Shown: positions 41,177-50,539, counted from the first letter of the stretch. The stretch is DNA of 64,000 nucleotides from an uncultured Bacteroidales bacterium (GCA_902779165.1 CACZAN010000002.1:56221-120220); one strand, 5' to 3'. The notes: generated by a model from the sequence alone, not told the origin. Made by a program: numbers and translations.

Positions 41177-42382
41177 ATGAACAACAAACAGATATTAGGA
41201 AAGCAAATGAGAAGCATACTTTTAGGAGTCCTGTTGCTGGCTGCGGAGGCTGCGATGCAGCAGGTCGTGGCGCAGTCGGCGGACTTCGCCAGGGGCGCTG
41301 ACGTCAGCTGGTGTACGGAAATGGAAGCCAGCGGTAAGAAATTCTACGACGCACAGGGCCGGGAGACCGAACTGATGGAGCTGATGAAAGGTATTGGGAT
41401 GAATGCCATTCGGTTACGGGTCTGGGTGAATCCAGAAACGGCCTATGGAGCCTGGTCTGATAAGGCTGACGTGCTGCAGAAAGCTCGCCGCGCTCACGCT
41501 CAGGGCTTGCAGCTAATGATAGATTTCCACTACAGTGATTTCTTTGCAGACCCAAGCCGCCAGACGAAGCCTGCTGCATGGAAGGACTACTCGCTGACGC
41601 AGCTGAAACAGGCGGTGGCCGACCACACGAGCGATATTCTCTCGGCGCTGAAAGACGAGGGGATTGAGCCGCGGTGGGTGCAGGTGGGCAACGAGACGCG
41701 CAGTGGAATGATTTGGGACGACGGACGGCTGGATTGGAACAAGTCGGGCCGGGAACTGTGGGCAAACTATGTGGCCCTGAGCAACGCCGGCTACGATGCT
41801 GTGAAGAGCGTGCTGCCTCAGGCTCTGGTCATCGTGCATATCGACAAAGGACCTGATGACAATGCATGGTTCTTCAATTCTTTCAAGCAGTATGGCGGCA
41901 AGTTCGATATGATAGGGCTCTCGCACTACCCCAGTAGCTCCTGGCAAAGCGACAATAGCAAGACGGCTGCGAATGTGACCTCGCTGGCTGCGCAGTTCAA
42001 CGTGCCAGTGATGATAGCCGAGACGGGCTATTCCGCTTCCAACGAGACACTGGCCGCACAGGTGATGCAGGATTTCTTCGATAAACTGAAGAACGTCAGC
42101 GGCTGTGCGGGTGTCTTCTATTGGGAGCCGGAGGTCTACGGATGGTGGAAGCCTACCTACTACAGCACCTTGGGTTGGAACGGATATGGTATGGGAGCCT
42201 TCACTTCGCAGGGCCGTCCCTCGGCAGCCCTTGCTCCCTTTGCGGGCGATAATACAGGTATGCAAGAAATTTCCTACAACCACCCTCTGCAGTCCAAAGA
42301 CTTCTATGACCTCAATGGCCGCAAGGTAGGGGGGCCGCGGAAGGGCATCTATGTAGCAAAGGGAGAGAAGGTAGTCCGATGA
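41177..42382 (+). CDS. Secreted GH53 endo-beta-1,4-galactanase (third copy)
   Basis: A 401-residue protein with signal peptide (hydrophobic SILLGVLLLAAEAAM; the ATG at 41207 is an alternative start). It has RLRVWVNPETAYGAWSDKAD, IDFHYSDFFADPS, acid/base Glu173 in VQVGNET, nucleophile Glu282 in IAETGYS and GVFYWEPEVYG. It is the most compact of the three GH53 proteins: a single catalytic domain followed by a sorting-like tail (YDLNGRKVGG ... KGIYVAKGEKVVR). Lying 16 kb from the other two, it has its own promoter and no PUL partner genes nearby. Confidence 0.93.
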   Translation: MNNKQILGKQMRSILLGVLLLAAEAAMQQVVAQSADFARGADVSWCTEMEASGKKFYDAQGRETELMELMKGIGMNAIRLRVWVNPETAYGAWSDKADVLQKARRAHAQGLQLMIDFHYSDFFADPSRQTKPAAWKDYSLTQLKQAVADHTSDILSALKDEGIEPRWVQVGNETRSGMIWDDGRLDWNKSGRELWANYVALSNAGYDAVKSVLPQALVIVHIDKGPDDNAWFFNSFKQYGGKFDMIGLSHYPSSSWQSDNSKTAANVTSLAAQFNVPVMIAETGYSASNETLAAQVMQDFFDKLKNVSGCAGVFYWEPEVYGWWKPTYYSTLGWNGYGMGAFTSQGRPSAALAPFAGDNTGMQEISYNHPLQSKDFYDLNGRKVGGPRKGIYVAKGEKVVR

Positions 42383-42416
42383 CATCCAGCCGAAAAGGAC
42401 CTTTCTTCCATATCTT

Positions 42417-43169
42417 TCAGTCTATATCTACTTCTACGGGGCAGTGATCACTGCCGAAGATTTCTGTGTGGATGCGGGCGTCTGTGACCCGTGGGAACAA
42501 GCGGTTGGACACGAGCCAGTAATCAATGCGCCAGCCGGCATTCTTTTGGCGGGCCTGAAAACGGTAGCTCCACCATGAATAGACATCGCGCACCTCTGGA
42601 TTGCGAGTGCGCCAAGTATCTGTGAAACCGGCAGCAAGCAACGCGGTGAACTTCGCACGCTCCTCGTCTGTGAAGCCTGCATTCATGCGATTGCTCTTTG
42701 GATTCTTCAGGTCTATCTCTTCGTGGGCAACGTTCATGTCGCCGCAGACAAGCACCGGTTTCTTCGCATCCAGCGTTGTCAGATAGTCGCGGAAAGCATC
42801 GTCCCACGTCATGCGGTAGTCCAGTCGTTTCAATCCGTCCTGAGAGTTGGGAGTATAGACCGTTATGACATAGAAATCCTTGTATTCCAGGGTGATGACA
42901 CGTCCTTCGTGGTCGTGCTCCTCGATGCCCAATCCGTAGCTGACACTCAGGGGCTTGTGGCGGGTGAAAATTGCCGTGCCGCTGTAGCCTTTCTTTTCGG
43001 CGTAGTTCCAGTAGCTCTCATAGCCCTCGAAGGCTATATCCAACTGTCCCTCCTGCATCTTGGTCTCTTGCAGGCAGAAGAAGTCGGCATCCAACTCGCA
43101 AAAGGCTTCGCGAAAGCCTTTGCCATCGCAGGCGCGCAGCCCGTTAACGTTCCAGGAAATAAACTTCAT
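42417..43169 (-). CDS. xth: Exodeoxyribonuclease III
   Basis: A 250-residue AP endonuclease/3'-exonuclease of base-excision repair. It starts MKFISWNVNGLRA. Mg-binding Glu lies in FFCLQETKMQ, with catalytic NxN residues in VLVCGDMNVAHEE, IDYWLVSNRL, and the terminal GSDHCPVEVDI with the catalytic Asp-His pair. Length and all motifs are complete. It follows tex by 17 bp and is probably the last gene of the STAS-PPTase-tex-xth unit. Confidence 0.96.
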   Translation of the reverse strand: MKFISWNVNGLRACDGKGFREAFCELDADFFCLQETKMQEGQLDIAFEGYESYWNYAEKKGYSGTAIFTRHKPLSVSYGLGIEEHDHEGRVITLEYKDFYVITVYTPNSQDGLKRLDYRMTWDDAFRDYLTTLDAKKPVLVCGDMNVAHEEIDLKNPKSNRMNAGFTDEERAKFTALLAAGFTDTWRTRNPEVRDVYSWWSYRFQARQKNAGWRIDYWLVSNRLFPRVTDARIHTEIFGSDHCPVEVDID

Positions 43170-43186
43170 AGTATATCACGTTCTTT

Positions 43187-45370
43187 TTATAGTTTCATTG
43201 AAAGGGAAATGCGGTTGCGGCGCCTGTCGACTTCAAGGACGCGGACGAGAACGTGCTGATGCAGCTTCACGACATCTAAGGGATGATTGATTCGGCGGTT
43301 GGCCATTTGGGAGATATGCACCAGTCCGTCCTGATGCACACCGATATCGACAAAGGCTCCGAAATTGGTGATATTCGTCACAATTCCAGGCAGTTCCATA
43401 CCCTCCATGAGGTCGTCGATAGACGTCACGCGGCTGTCGAACTCAAATTCTTCCAATGCTTCGCGAGGATCGCGCCCCGGTTTCTCCAGTTCCTTCATGA
43501 TGTCGGTCAGCGTGGGCAGTCCCACCTCGCTGCTGACATACCTATTTATATCTACGCGCGCACGAAGGTCCTTGTTCGCAATGAGGTCTGCAACCTGGCA
43601 GCCCTGATCCTTCGCCATCTGTTCCACCAGAGCGTAGCGCTCAGGGTGTACGGCGCTGTTGTCCAGAGGGTTCTTAGCCCCGCTGATGCGCAGGAAACCG
43701 GCGCACTGTTCAAAGGCTGACGGTCCCAGCCGCGGCACTTTCTTCAGTTGTGCCCGAGAGGTGAAAGCACCGTTCTCGCGTCGGTAGTCCACGATATTCT
43801 TTGCCAGTGCGGGTCCCAGTCCACTGACGTAGGTCAGCAGGTGGATGGAAGCGGTGTTCAGGTTTACGCCCACGGAGTTCACGCAACTCTCGACGGTCTG
43901 GTCCAGACTTCTCTTCAGCTTGCCCTGATCCACATCGTGCTGATATTGCCCTACGCCGATACTCTTGGGGTCTATCTTCACCAGCTCTGCCAACGGATCC
44001 ATCAGCCGGCGTCCGATGGAGACCGCTCCGCGCACCGTCACATCTTCATTCGGGAATTCCTCGCGAGCCACCTTCGAGGCGGAGTAAACAGAGGCTCCGT
44101 CTTCCGAGACAACAAATAGACCCAAAGCTGTGCTGGGTGTCTGAACGGAGTGAGGCTCTCCCCCTCCACGGGGGAGCGGGGAGAGGTTCTTGATGACCAT
44201 CTCCACGAAACTCTTTGTCTCGCGGCTGGCGGTGCCGTTGCCAATAGCGATTGCTTCTACCTTGTATTTATGAATCATCTCAGCCAGCGCCTCTGCGGCC
44301 TCGGCGGGCTGGCGCACTGGCGGGTGGGGGAAGATGGCTTCGTGGTGCAACAGGTTCCCCTGTGCATCGAGGCAGACGACTTTGCAGCCCGTGCGAAATC
44401 CAGGGTCGATACCCATCACTCGCTTCTGTCCTAACGGAGCTCCCAGCAGCAGTTGTCGCAGGTTTTCAGCAAAGACGCGAATCGCCTCTTCGTCGGCTTT
44501 CTCCTTGCTGGACGCTGCAAATTCATTCTCTATGGAAGGACAAAGCAGTCGCTTGTAGCCGTCTTCCACGGCTTCGGCGACGAGTCGCGTTCCGGCACTA
44601 TTACCGCGAAGCCACTGTTTCTGCAGGCGTTCGTTGACTTCTTCGTTATCCACGGTGATGCAGACTCTCAGAATCCCTTCGGCTTCTCCTCTTCTCATAG
44701 CTAATAAGCGGTGACTGGAGCAACGCTTCAGGGGCTCGCTCCAATCGAAATAGTCTGAGAATTTTTGCGCTTCGTCGCTATCGGCTTTCGCCTTGACGAC
44801 CTTTGAAGAGATGATGGCGGTGCGGCGAAAAGAACCACGAACGGTTTGTCGCGACCGTTCGTCCTCACTCACCATTTCGGCAATAATGTCCTGTGCACCT
44901 TTCAGGCATTCCGAAGCAGATAAACCGTCGTGGACGAAACGCTGGGCTGCCTGCTCGGGGTTGTCCACCCGTTGCATCAGCAGTTGTATTGCCAAGGGTT
45001 CCAGTCCCTGCTCGCGTGCAACCTGAGCTCGCGTGCGTCGCTTGGGCTTGTAGGGTAAATAGATGTCTTCCAGTTCTGTAGCATCCCAGCATCCGGCGAT
45101 GCGGCGCTCCAACTCTGGTGTCATCTTCTCCAACTCCTCGATGGTCTTTATGACTGTTTCCTTGCGTTTCTGGATTTCCTTCAGACGATCGTTCTGTTCG
45201 CTGATGGCTGCAATCTGCACTTCGTCCAGCGTGCCCGTCTGTTCTTTTCTGTATCGGGCGATGAAGGGAATGGTGGCTCCATCGTCCAGGAGACTCAGGG
45301 TGCCTGCCACTTGCCGTTCGCGCAGTCCCAGCCGTTCGGCTATGAGTTTAGCAAATAGGTTCTGTTCCAT
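43187..45370 (-). CDS. tex: RNA-binding transcription accessory protein Tex
   Basis: A 727-residue Tex protein from the ATG at 45370. It has the N-terminal helical domain (IAERLGLRERQVAGTLSLLD), the YqgF-like part (GIDPGFRTGCKVVCLDAQGN), ASVYSASKVAREEFP, the HhH repeats (YVSGLGPALAKNIVDYR) and a C-terminal S1 domain (VTNITNFGAFVDIGVHQDGL). Residues about 395-411 (LSPLPRGGGEPHS) are an insertion coded by a 30-bp CTCTCCCCCT/GGGGGAG palindrome of the same family as the intergenic pair at 5631-5786, placed in a loop before VVSEDGASVYS. The start is 5 bp after the phosphopantetheinyl-transferase stop. Confidence 0.94.
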   Translation of the reverse strand: MEQNLFAKLIAERLGLRERQVAGTLSLLDDGATIPFIARYRKEQTGTLDEVQIAAISEQNDRLKEIQKRKETVIKTIEELEKMTPELERRIAGCWDATELEDIYLPYKPKRRTRAQVAREQGLEPLAIQLLMQRVDNPEQAAQRFVHDGLSASECLKGAQDIIAEMVSEDERSRQTVRGSFRRTAIISSKVVKAKADSDEAQKFSDYFDWSEPLKRCSSHRLLAMRRGEAEGILRVCITVDNEEVNERLQKQWLRGNSAGTRLVAEAVEDGYKRLLCPSIENEFAASSKEKADEEAIRVFAENLRQLLLGAPLGQKRVMGIDPGFRTGCKVVCLDAQGNLLHHEAIFPHPPVRQPAEAAEALAEMIHKYKVEAIAIGNGTASRETKSFVEMVIKNLSPLPRGGGEPHSVQTPSTALGLFVVSEDGASVYSASKVAREEFPNEDVTVRGAVSIGRRLMDPLAELVKIDPKSIGVGQYQHDVDQGKLKRSLDQTVESCVNSVGVNLNTASIHLLTYVSGLGPALAKNIVDYRRENGAFTSRAQLKKVPRLGPSAFEQCAGFLRISGAKNPLDNSAVHPERYALVEQMAKDQGCQVADLIANKDLRARVDINRYVSSEVGLPTLTDIMKELEKPGRDPREALEEFEFDSRVTSIDDLMEGMELPGIVTNITNFGAFVDIGVHQDGLVHISQMANRRINHPLDVVKLHQHVLVRVLEVDRRRNRISLSMKL
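44156..44186. repeat. Intergenic-type palindromic repeat inside tex
   Basis: CTCTCCCCCT, a short loop and GGGGGAGCGGGGAGAG match the repeats at 5631-5660 and 5755-5786 nearly base for base. It is translated in frame in tex. Confidence 0.85.
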
Positions 45371-45375
45371 AATTA

Positions 45376-45984
45376 TCAGAGCTTTTGACACACGCTGTAG
45401 ATGTAGCCCCGTGTGGCGTTTGTCTGGGTGGTGAAGCGTATGTTGTCTGTTTGTTCGAGAATGGTAGCGAGGTCATCTCTCAGCCCTTCGCCGCTGAGCT
45501 TCAGCAGACTTTCCTTCATCGTCCAAAGCCGGATGAAAGCGACTGCGGGCTCTGGTGATTGGGCAATGAGGTTTTGTTCTCTGACACTCATGGTGGAGAA
45601 GCAGAGTTCCGTGTCGTAGCGACTGATGCTCTCGATGTCCACTCCCACAGGTTGCCGGCTGACAACACACACGGCAGCCTCATCGCAGTGGCTGAGATTG
45701 AAGTGTATCGCAGGATGGCTGGTGATAAATGGTTTTCCGTTTGCCCCATAGCCAAACTGCGGCAGTTCGGTGACGCCGAACTCTTCTCTGAGTGCCACAC
45801 ATAACAGCATATAGGCGGCCGCCGATAGTTTTCTGTCGCGTTCCAGACGATAGTTTAATGCCTGATTGCGGCGTTGTGGGCTCACCGCTTTCAGCGCCTC
45901 TTCCAAGTGCAATTCCTCTATATGGTCGTTCAAATAGACCACCCCGGCGTTTTCAGGGAGCCTGATGGTTAGATGTGAGAACAT
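45376..45984 (-). CDS. 4'-phosphopantetheinyl transferase superfamily protein
   Basis: A 202-residue Sfp/AcpT-like enzyme that moves phosphopantetheine from CoA to a carrier-protein serine. Motifs are QPVGVDIESI (Mg-binding Asp/Glu) and FIRLWTMKESLLKLSGEGL (WxxKES), with HFNLSHCDEAAVCVVS. The ATG at 45984 is preferred over a TTG at 46005 that overlaps the STAS gene. Between the STAS gene (17-bp gap) and tex. The target may be the fatty-acid ACP or a secondary-metabolite carrier; no such carrier is in the window. Confidence 0.9.
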   Translation of the reverse strand: MFSHLTIRLPENAGVVYLNDHIEELHLEEALKAVSPQRRNQALNYRLERDRKLSAAAYMLLCVALREEFGVTELPQFGYGANGKPFITSHPAIHFNLSHCDEAAVCVVSRQPVGVDIESISRYDTELCFSTMSVREQNLIAQSPEPAVAFIRLWTMKESLLKLSGEGLRDDLATILEQTDNIRFTTQTNATRGYIYSVCQKL

Positions 45985-46001
45985 AGGGGAGGAGTGAGGG
46001 C

Positions 46002-46307
46002 TCAATCCTCGAAGGTGAAGATAGACAGGAAACCTGTTACTTGGAAGATGTTCTTGATTTCATCGTTTACATTCTTCAGCTTCAGTGTTTTTCCTTCTGC
46101 CTTGGTCTTCTTGAGAATACTCAGGAAAATACGCAGTCCGCTTGATGCGATGTACTCCAGACCAGAGCAATCAATGAGGAAATCGTGTCCACTGCTGCTA
46201 TAGAGGGGTTGCATGGACTGATCCAGTTCCATTGCTGCGGCAGTGTCGAGTTCGCCATTCAAAGTGATGATGATCTTCTCGTCCAGTTCTTGAATGTTTG
46301 TTACCAT
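46002..46307 (-). CDS. STAS-domain protein (anti-sigma-factor antagonist type)
   Basis: A 101-residue single STAS domain from the ATG at 46307: IQELDEKIIITLNGELDTAAA, FLIDCSGLEYIASSGLRIFL with the conserved phospho-acceptor Ser in SSGL, and VTGFLSIFTFED. In other bacteria such proteins are phosphorylated by an anti-sigma kinase and dephosphorylated by PP2C. No kinase or phosphatase partner is adjacent, so the role in this organism is unclear. First gene of a probable operon with PPTase, tex and xth. Confidence 0.88.
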   Translation of the reverse strand: MVTNIQELDEKIIITLNGELDTAAAMELDQSMQPLYSSSGHDFLIDCSGLEYIASSGLRIFLSILKKTKAEGKTLKLKNVNDEIKNIFQVTGFLSIFTFED

Positions 46308-46385
46308 ATTAATAGCTTTTGTATGCTTTATGAATTTTAAAATTAGTAATGGTGGTGATTTGAGCACAGATGCTTATTTTCGCTG

Positions 46386-46393
46386 CAAAGGTA
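46386..46393 (-). promoter_or_regulatory. -7 promoter element (TACCTTTG) of the STAS-tex operon
   Basis: CAAAGGTA on the plus strand, 79 bp before the ATG at 46307, back to back with the next promoter. Confidence 0.55.
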
Positions 46394-46489
46394 AGAAAAA
46401 GATGGAAGTTTTAGGTTTAAAAGATTAAAGTTTTTGTTTTCTCCGTACACTTTTTATGTGATTTTAGCTTGTTTTTGCATCAAATGTTG

Positions 46490-46497
46490 TATCTTTG
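46490..46497 (+). promoter_or_regulatory. -7 promoter element (TATCTTTG) of the DUF2027-Smr gene
   Basis: TATCTTTG lies 22 bp before the ATG at 46519, which fixes that start. Confidence 0.65.
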
Positions 46498-46518
46498 CAC
46501 CAAAATTTAGGAACAATT

Positions 46519-47757
46519 ATGCAAATAGGAGAAAAAGTAAGGTTTTTGAATGAAGTCGGTGGAGGAATCATCGCCGGCTTTCAGGGAAAAGACGTCGTTC
46601 TTGTTGAGGATGAAGATGGATTCAAGATTCCCATGCTTCGTTCTCAGGTTGTAGTGGTGGAGACAAATTCTAACAACTTTGTCCGGAAATCCTCCTTCGG
46701 CGCCCAGCCCTCAGCTCCCGCTTCCCAGCCTTCTGCGCCTGCTCCCCAGCCCTCTCGTCCCAAGGAACGTCAGGGCGGCGACCTCCTGAACGTCTGCCTG
46801 GCTTTCGTTCCCGAGGACTCCCGCGAGTTGAGCAATACGCGCTTTGAGGCATATCTCATCAATGACTCAAATTATTTTGTCAGCGCCGTTGTGGCTAACA
46901 ACGAGAATGCCGCTTGGCACACTCGATGGCAAGGAACGTTGGAGCCGAATACGAAACAGCTGCTGGAATCCTTCGACCGATCGATTCTCAACGACTTGCA
47001 GCGGCTGAGTGTGCAACTTATTGTATGGAAACAGGATAAGCCGTTCCTGTTGAAGTCTCCCGTAGGAGTGGAGCTGCGGCTTGACACGGTGAAGTTCTAT
47101 AAGCTTCACGTATTCCGCCCTTCACCCTTCTTCCGCGAGCCTGCACTCATCTATGATATTGTGCGGGGAGACAAGCCTGTTCGTCGGCTGTTGACGTCAG
47201 ATGAGAAGGATTCCCCGCGGACAGGACGAGGGCACGAACTGTTTGTTGAAGAAGAAGAGTCTTTGGACTTAGACCTGTTGGACGAAGGCGTCGATGAAGT
47301 CACTGCTGAAGTTGACGAGTCACCCGTTCCTGTGCGCACGCGGGAAGAGGAACGCGAGGCGCTGAAGGCGGCTAAACGGGCGTTGAAAGCCGAGCAGCAG
47401 GCACGTGCCGCCAAGCAGGCCAAACCCTCTAAGAACCCAAAGACTGCAGCAGCAGACGAAACCTCTTTTACCACTGCCGCTCCCATCGAAGTGGACCTTC
47501 ATATCGATGCATTGCTTGACAATACGGCCGGGTTCTCGCCCAATGTGCTGCTCAATACTCAGCTCACAGAGTTCCGCATCATTATGGACCGCAACATTAA
47601 GAAGAAGGGCCAGCGCCTGTATTTCCTTCACGGAAAGAGCGAGGTCGTCCTGCGCGAAGCCCTCATCAAGGAGTTGAACCGCCGCTACCGTACATGCACC
47701 TATGAGGACGCCTCCTCATCGCAGCGCGGAGGTGCTATGTTGGTGACAATCAATTGA
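46519..47757 (+). CDS. DUF2027 / Smr-domain protein
   Basis: A 412-residue protein in the arrangement typical of Bacteroidetes. It has the N-terminal DUF2027 part (KVRFLNEVGGGIIAGFQGKD, VLVEDEDGFKIP), a Pro/Ala/Gln/Ser linker near residues 60-90, a middle beta-rich region, a Lys/Ala-rich charged helix (about 280-320) and a C-terminal Smr domain (IEVDLHIDAL ... LYFLHGKSEVVLREALIKEL). Smr domains nick DNA or rescue stalled ribosomes. In this fused group the function is not established. It lies 10 bp before queA. Confidence 0.88.
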   Translation: MQIGEKVRFLNEVGGGIIAGFQGKDVVLVEDEDGFKIPMLRSQVVVVETNSNNFVRKSSFGAQPSAPASQPSAPAPQPSRPKERQGGDLLNVCLAFVPEDSRELSNTRFEAYLINDSNYFVSAVVANNENAAWHTRWQGTLEPNTKQLLESFDRSILNDLQRLSVQLIVWKQDKPFLLKSPVGVELRLDTVKFYKLHVFRPSPFFREPALIYDIVRGDKPVRRLLTSDEKDSPRTGRGHELFVEEEESLDLDLLDEGVDEVTAEVDESPVPVRTREEEREALKAAKRALKAEQQARAAKQAKPSKNPKTAAADETSFTTAAPIEVDLHIDALLDNTAGFSPNVLLNTQLTEFRIIMDRNIKKKGQRLYFLHGKSEVVLREALIKELNRRYRTCTYEDASSSQRGGAMLVTIN

Positions 47758-47767
47758 AAGATAAACG

Positions 47768-49009
47768 TTGAAATCGCCTAAGGACATACGCATCGCCGAC
47801 TTCTCCTATGAGTTGCCCGATGAACGCATCGCCAAGTATCCCTTAGCGGAGCGCGATGCTTCTAAACTCCTCATCTATAACCACGGCAGCATCAGCCACC
47901 GCCATTTTCGCGATGTGTCCGAGTTGCTGCCCGAGGGGTCGCTAATGGTTATGAACAACACCCGTGTGATTCAGGCTCGCATGCATTTTCGTAAGGAGAC
48001 AGGTGCCCTCATCGAAGTCTTTTGCCTCGAACCCGCCCGCCCCAACGATTATGTACTGATGTTTCAGCAGACTGCCGCCTGCACTTGGCATTGTCTGGTG
48101 GGTAACTCCAAGAAATGGAAGAGTGGTGTGCTGTCCCGTGCCATAACGGTAGATGGACGAGAAGTGGTGCTGACGGCAGAAAGAAGTCTGGATACGGACC
48201 TTTCTGCCAAAGCTGGCGAACAGCTGATCCGCTTCTCCTGGACAGATACTTCCATCACTTGGGCTCAAGTTATCGACGCCTGTGGAGAACTGCCCATTCC
48301 TCCTTATCTCAACCGCAAGACCGAGGAGAGCGACCTGCGCACCTACCAGACGGTCTATTCGAAGGTCAAGGGCAGTGTGGCGGCACCCACGGCAGGACTG
48401 CATTTCACTCCTGCCGTCCTCAATGCGATAGATCAGAGAGGTATAGAGCGCGCTGAGCTGACCTTGCACGTTGGCGCCGGCACCTTCAAGCCGGTGAAGA
48501 GCGAGCGCATAGAAGGGCACGAGATGCATAGCGAATGGATTTATGTACCGCGTACGGTCATCGAAGCGCTGTTGCGTCACCACTGTGAATGTACGGCCGT
48601 CGGCACCACCAGCGTGCGAACCCTCGAATCCCTTTATTATATAGGAAAGAAGATCCTCGCCAATCCAGACATCACGGAAGACCAGTTGCCAGTAGCGCAA
48701 TGGGAACCGTATGAAGGAGTGAGTGGTGAGGACGTGAAGAGCGAAGACTGTCTCTCTGCCATTCTGCAGTGGTTGGACCGCAATGGCATCTCTGCCCTCC
48801 ACACCGCCACCCAGATAATCATAGCCCCAGGTTACCGCTATCACATTGTCCGTCGGATGATTACCAACTTCCATCAGCCGCAGTCCACACTGTTGCTGCT
48901 CGTCTCGGCCTTCGTGGGCGATGACCACTGGCGCGATATCTACCGTTATGCTTTGGATCACGATTTCCGCTTCCTCAGCTATGGCGACAGCAGCCTTCTC
49001 ATCCCTTGA
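47768..49009 (+). CDS. queA: tRNA preQ1(34) S-adenosylmethionine ribosyltransferase-isomerase QueA
   Basis: A 413-residue enzyme of queuosine biosynthesis that transfers the ribosyl group of AdoMet to 7-aminomethyl-7-deazaguanine in tRNA. It has ADFSYELPDERIAKYPL, MVMNNTRVIQAR, the GSVAAPTAGLHFT motif, HVGAGTFKPV and NFHQPQSTLLLLVSAF. Longer than the about 350-residue proteobacterial form, as in other Bacteroidetes. The start is TTG at 47768, since no ATG lies before the conserved N-terminus. Confidence 0.95.
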   Translation: MKSPKDIRIADFSYELPDERIAKYPLAERDASKLLIYNHGSISHRHFRDVSELLPEGSLMVMNNTRVIQARMHFRKETGALIEVFCLEPARPNDYVLMFQQTAACTWHCLVGNSKKWKSGVLSRAITVDGREVVLTAERSLDTDLSAKAGEQLIRFSWTDTSITWAQVIDACGELPIPPYLNRKTEESDLRTYQTVYSKVKGSVAAPTAGLHFTPAVLNAIDQRGIERAELTLHVGAGTFKPVKSERIEGHEMHSEWIYVPRTVIEALLRHHCECTAVGTTSVRTLESLYYIGKKILANPDITEDQLPVAQWEPYEGVSGEDVKSEDCLSAILQWLDRNGISALHTATQIIIAPGYRYHIVRRMITNFHQPQSTLLLLVSAFVGDDHWRDIYRYALDHDFRFLSYGDSSLLIP

Positions 49010-49036
49010 CAGTATTCTTAAAAGTATATATGAATT

Positions 49037-50539
49037 ATGAGTAGAAATGTTTTTATCTTTATTCTGAGTTTCCTTCTCTGCTGGAATGTAGCCAGTGCCC
49101 AGGAGTCACAGAAAAGCAGCCTGCATGAGCGGGCAGAAGCAGCCAGCGCAAAGAACGATATCGCGCAGGCTCGTTCGTCCTATATCCGCGCCTTCGAGGA
49201 TTACTCGGGAAAGGGACAGATGAAATTAGCCGTAGAGTGCGGCGTCAAAGCCACTCAACTCTACTACAAGGAGAACTACTACAAGGAAGCTTTCGACCTG
49301 CTGCGACTCGTTGAGCAGAACATTGAGGCTCACGCGGGTGGAGCAGATAAGGCCGCCCTGCGTTACTACACTACGAAGGAACGCCTGCAGATGTATATGA
49401 AACTCCGCAAGAGCGCCAACGCTCAAGAGCAGCTCAACACGATGGAGCGCTATGCTTCAGCCACGTCGGACGAACAGGTGAAAAATGACCTTCTTTACAC
49501 CAAGGCCATATACTACTACACCTTCGGCATGAACGAGAAGGGCAACGCCGTCTTCCGCGAGATGGTCGGTAAGCTCACCACCACCAAGGACTATGACAAA
49601 GTGGACGAGGTCTATCAGACCCTTATAACCAGCGGACGCCGATCGGGCAGTGCCAGTATGGTGGCTCAGGCGTATAGTGGCTACATCGCATGGAAAGATT
49701 CCGTCACCGCCCTGAAGGTGGCCGATGAAATCAATGCCCTCAAGCAACAGATAGCCCAGGGCGAAGCCGACATTCAGGAACGCGATAGTTCGCTGAAAGC
49801 CCGTCAGCGTATCATCATCGGATTGATAGTCCTCGTCGTAGCCCTCGCCGCCGTCCTCGTTGTGGGAGCCTTGTTGCTGCTCAGATTCATCATTCTGACG
49901 CGCAAGCAGCGGAAGACTATTCGCCGCGCCAACGAGAACAATGCACTCAAGGCCCGATTCATCAGCAACATCTCCGCACAGTTGAGCCCCACTCTGCAGA
50001 GACTCAACACCGCCCAGCCCGAGGTGAGAGCCCTGCTCAACTTCTCAGAGCACATTCAGACCCTCTCCCAGCTTGATGCCACGATGGAAGAGCCCGTGGA
50101 ATTCGAAGATACCCAGCTGCCTCCCTTCTGCAAGGGGATCATGGAACAGGTGAAGGACAAGATGCGCAGCGGAGTGACCCTTACTGTAGACGCGCCGAAT
50201 ATGAGTGCCAAAATCAACAAGGAATACGTTACTCATATCCTTCTTCACCTCCTCGGCAATGCTGCCGTCTATACCCCTGCCGACGGTCACGTGTGGCTGG
50301 AGTACAAGAAACGCAGCGCCCACAAGCATCAGTTCCTGGTCACCAACACGGGCAGCCACATTCCAGCAGAGAAGCACGAGGATGTCTTCAAGCCCTTCCT
50401 CGAAATCCACGATCTCACAATTGGCGACGGGCTCGGACTGCCCATCTGCCAGCAAATGGCCGTGAAGATGGGCGGCGAACTCACCATAGACCCAGAGTTC
50501 ACCAAAGGCACCCGCTTCATCCTCACCCTGCACACATAA
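49037..50539 (+). CDS. TPR-type sensor protein with histidine-kinase ATPase fold but no phospho-acceptor His
   Basis: A 500-residue membrane protein. It has a signal peptide (about 1-21), TPR-like helices (about 25-235), a coiled segment (ALKQQIAQGEADIQERDSSL), TM 259-287 and a cytosolic part. In the expected H box, RFISNISAQLSPTLQRL (about 308-324), Ala314-Gln occupies the place of the conserved His-Glu. The ATP-binding domain keeps N-box-like LLHLLGNAAVYTPADG, NTGSHIP and GDGLGLPICQQMA. It is therefore either an inactive relative that serves as a signal receiver, or a kinase that phosphorylates something else. It is followed after 41 bp by the GLUG-repeat gene, so both may form one unit. 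Confidence 0.85.
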   Translation: MSRNVFIFILSFLLCWNVASAQESQKSSLHERAEAASAKNDIAQARSSYIRAFEDYSGKGQMKLAVECGVKATQLYYKENYYKEAFDLLRLVEQNIEAHAGGADKAALRYYTTKERLQMYMKLRKSANAQEQLNTMERYASATSDEQVKNDLLYTKAIYYYTFGMNEKGNAVFREMVGKLTTTKDYDKVDEVYQTLITSGRRSGSASMVAQAYSGYIAWKDSVTALKVADEINALKQQIAQGEADIQERDSSLKARQRIIIGLIVLVVALAAVLVVGALLLLRFIILTRKQRKTIRRANENNALKARFISNISAQLSPTLQRLNTAQPEVRALLNFSEHIQTLSQLDATMEEPVEFEDTQLPPFCKGIMEQVKDKMRSGVTLTVDAPNMSAKINKEYVTHILLHLLGNAAVYTPADGHVWLEYKKRSAHKHQFLVTNTGSHIPAEKHEDVFKPFLEIHDLTIGDGLGLPICQQMAVKMGGELTIDPEFTKGTRFILTLHT

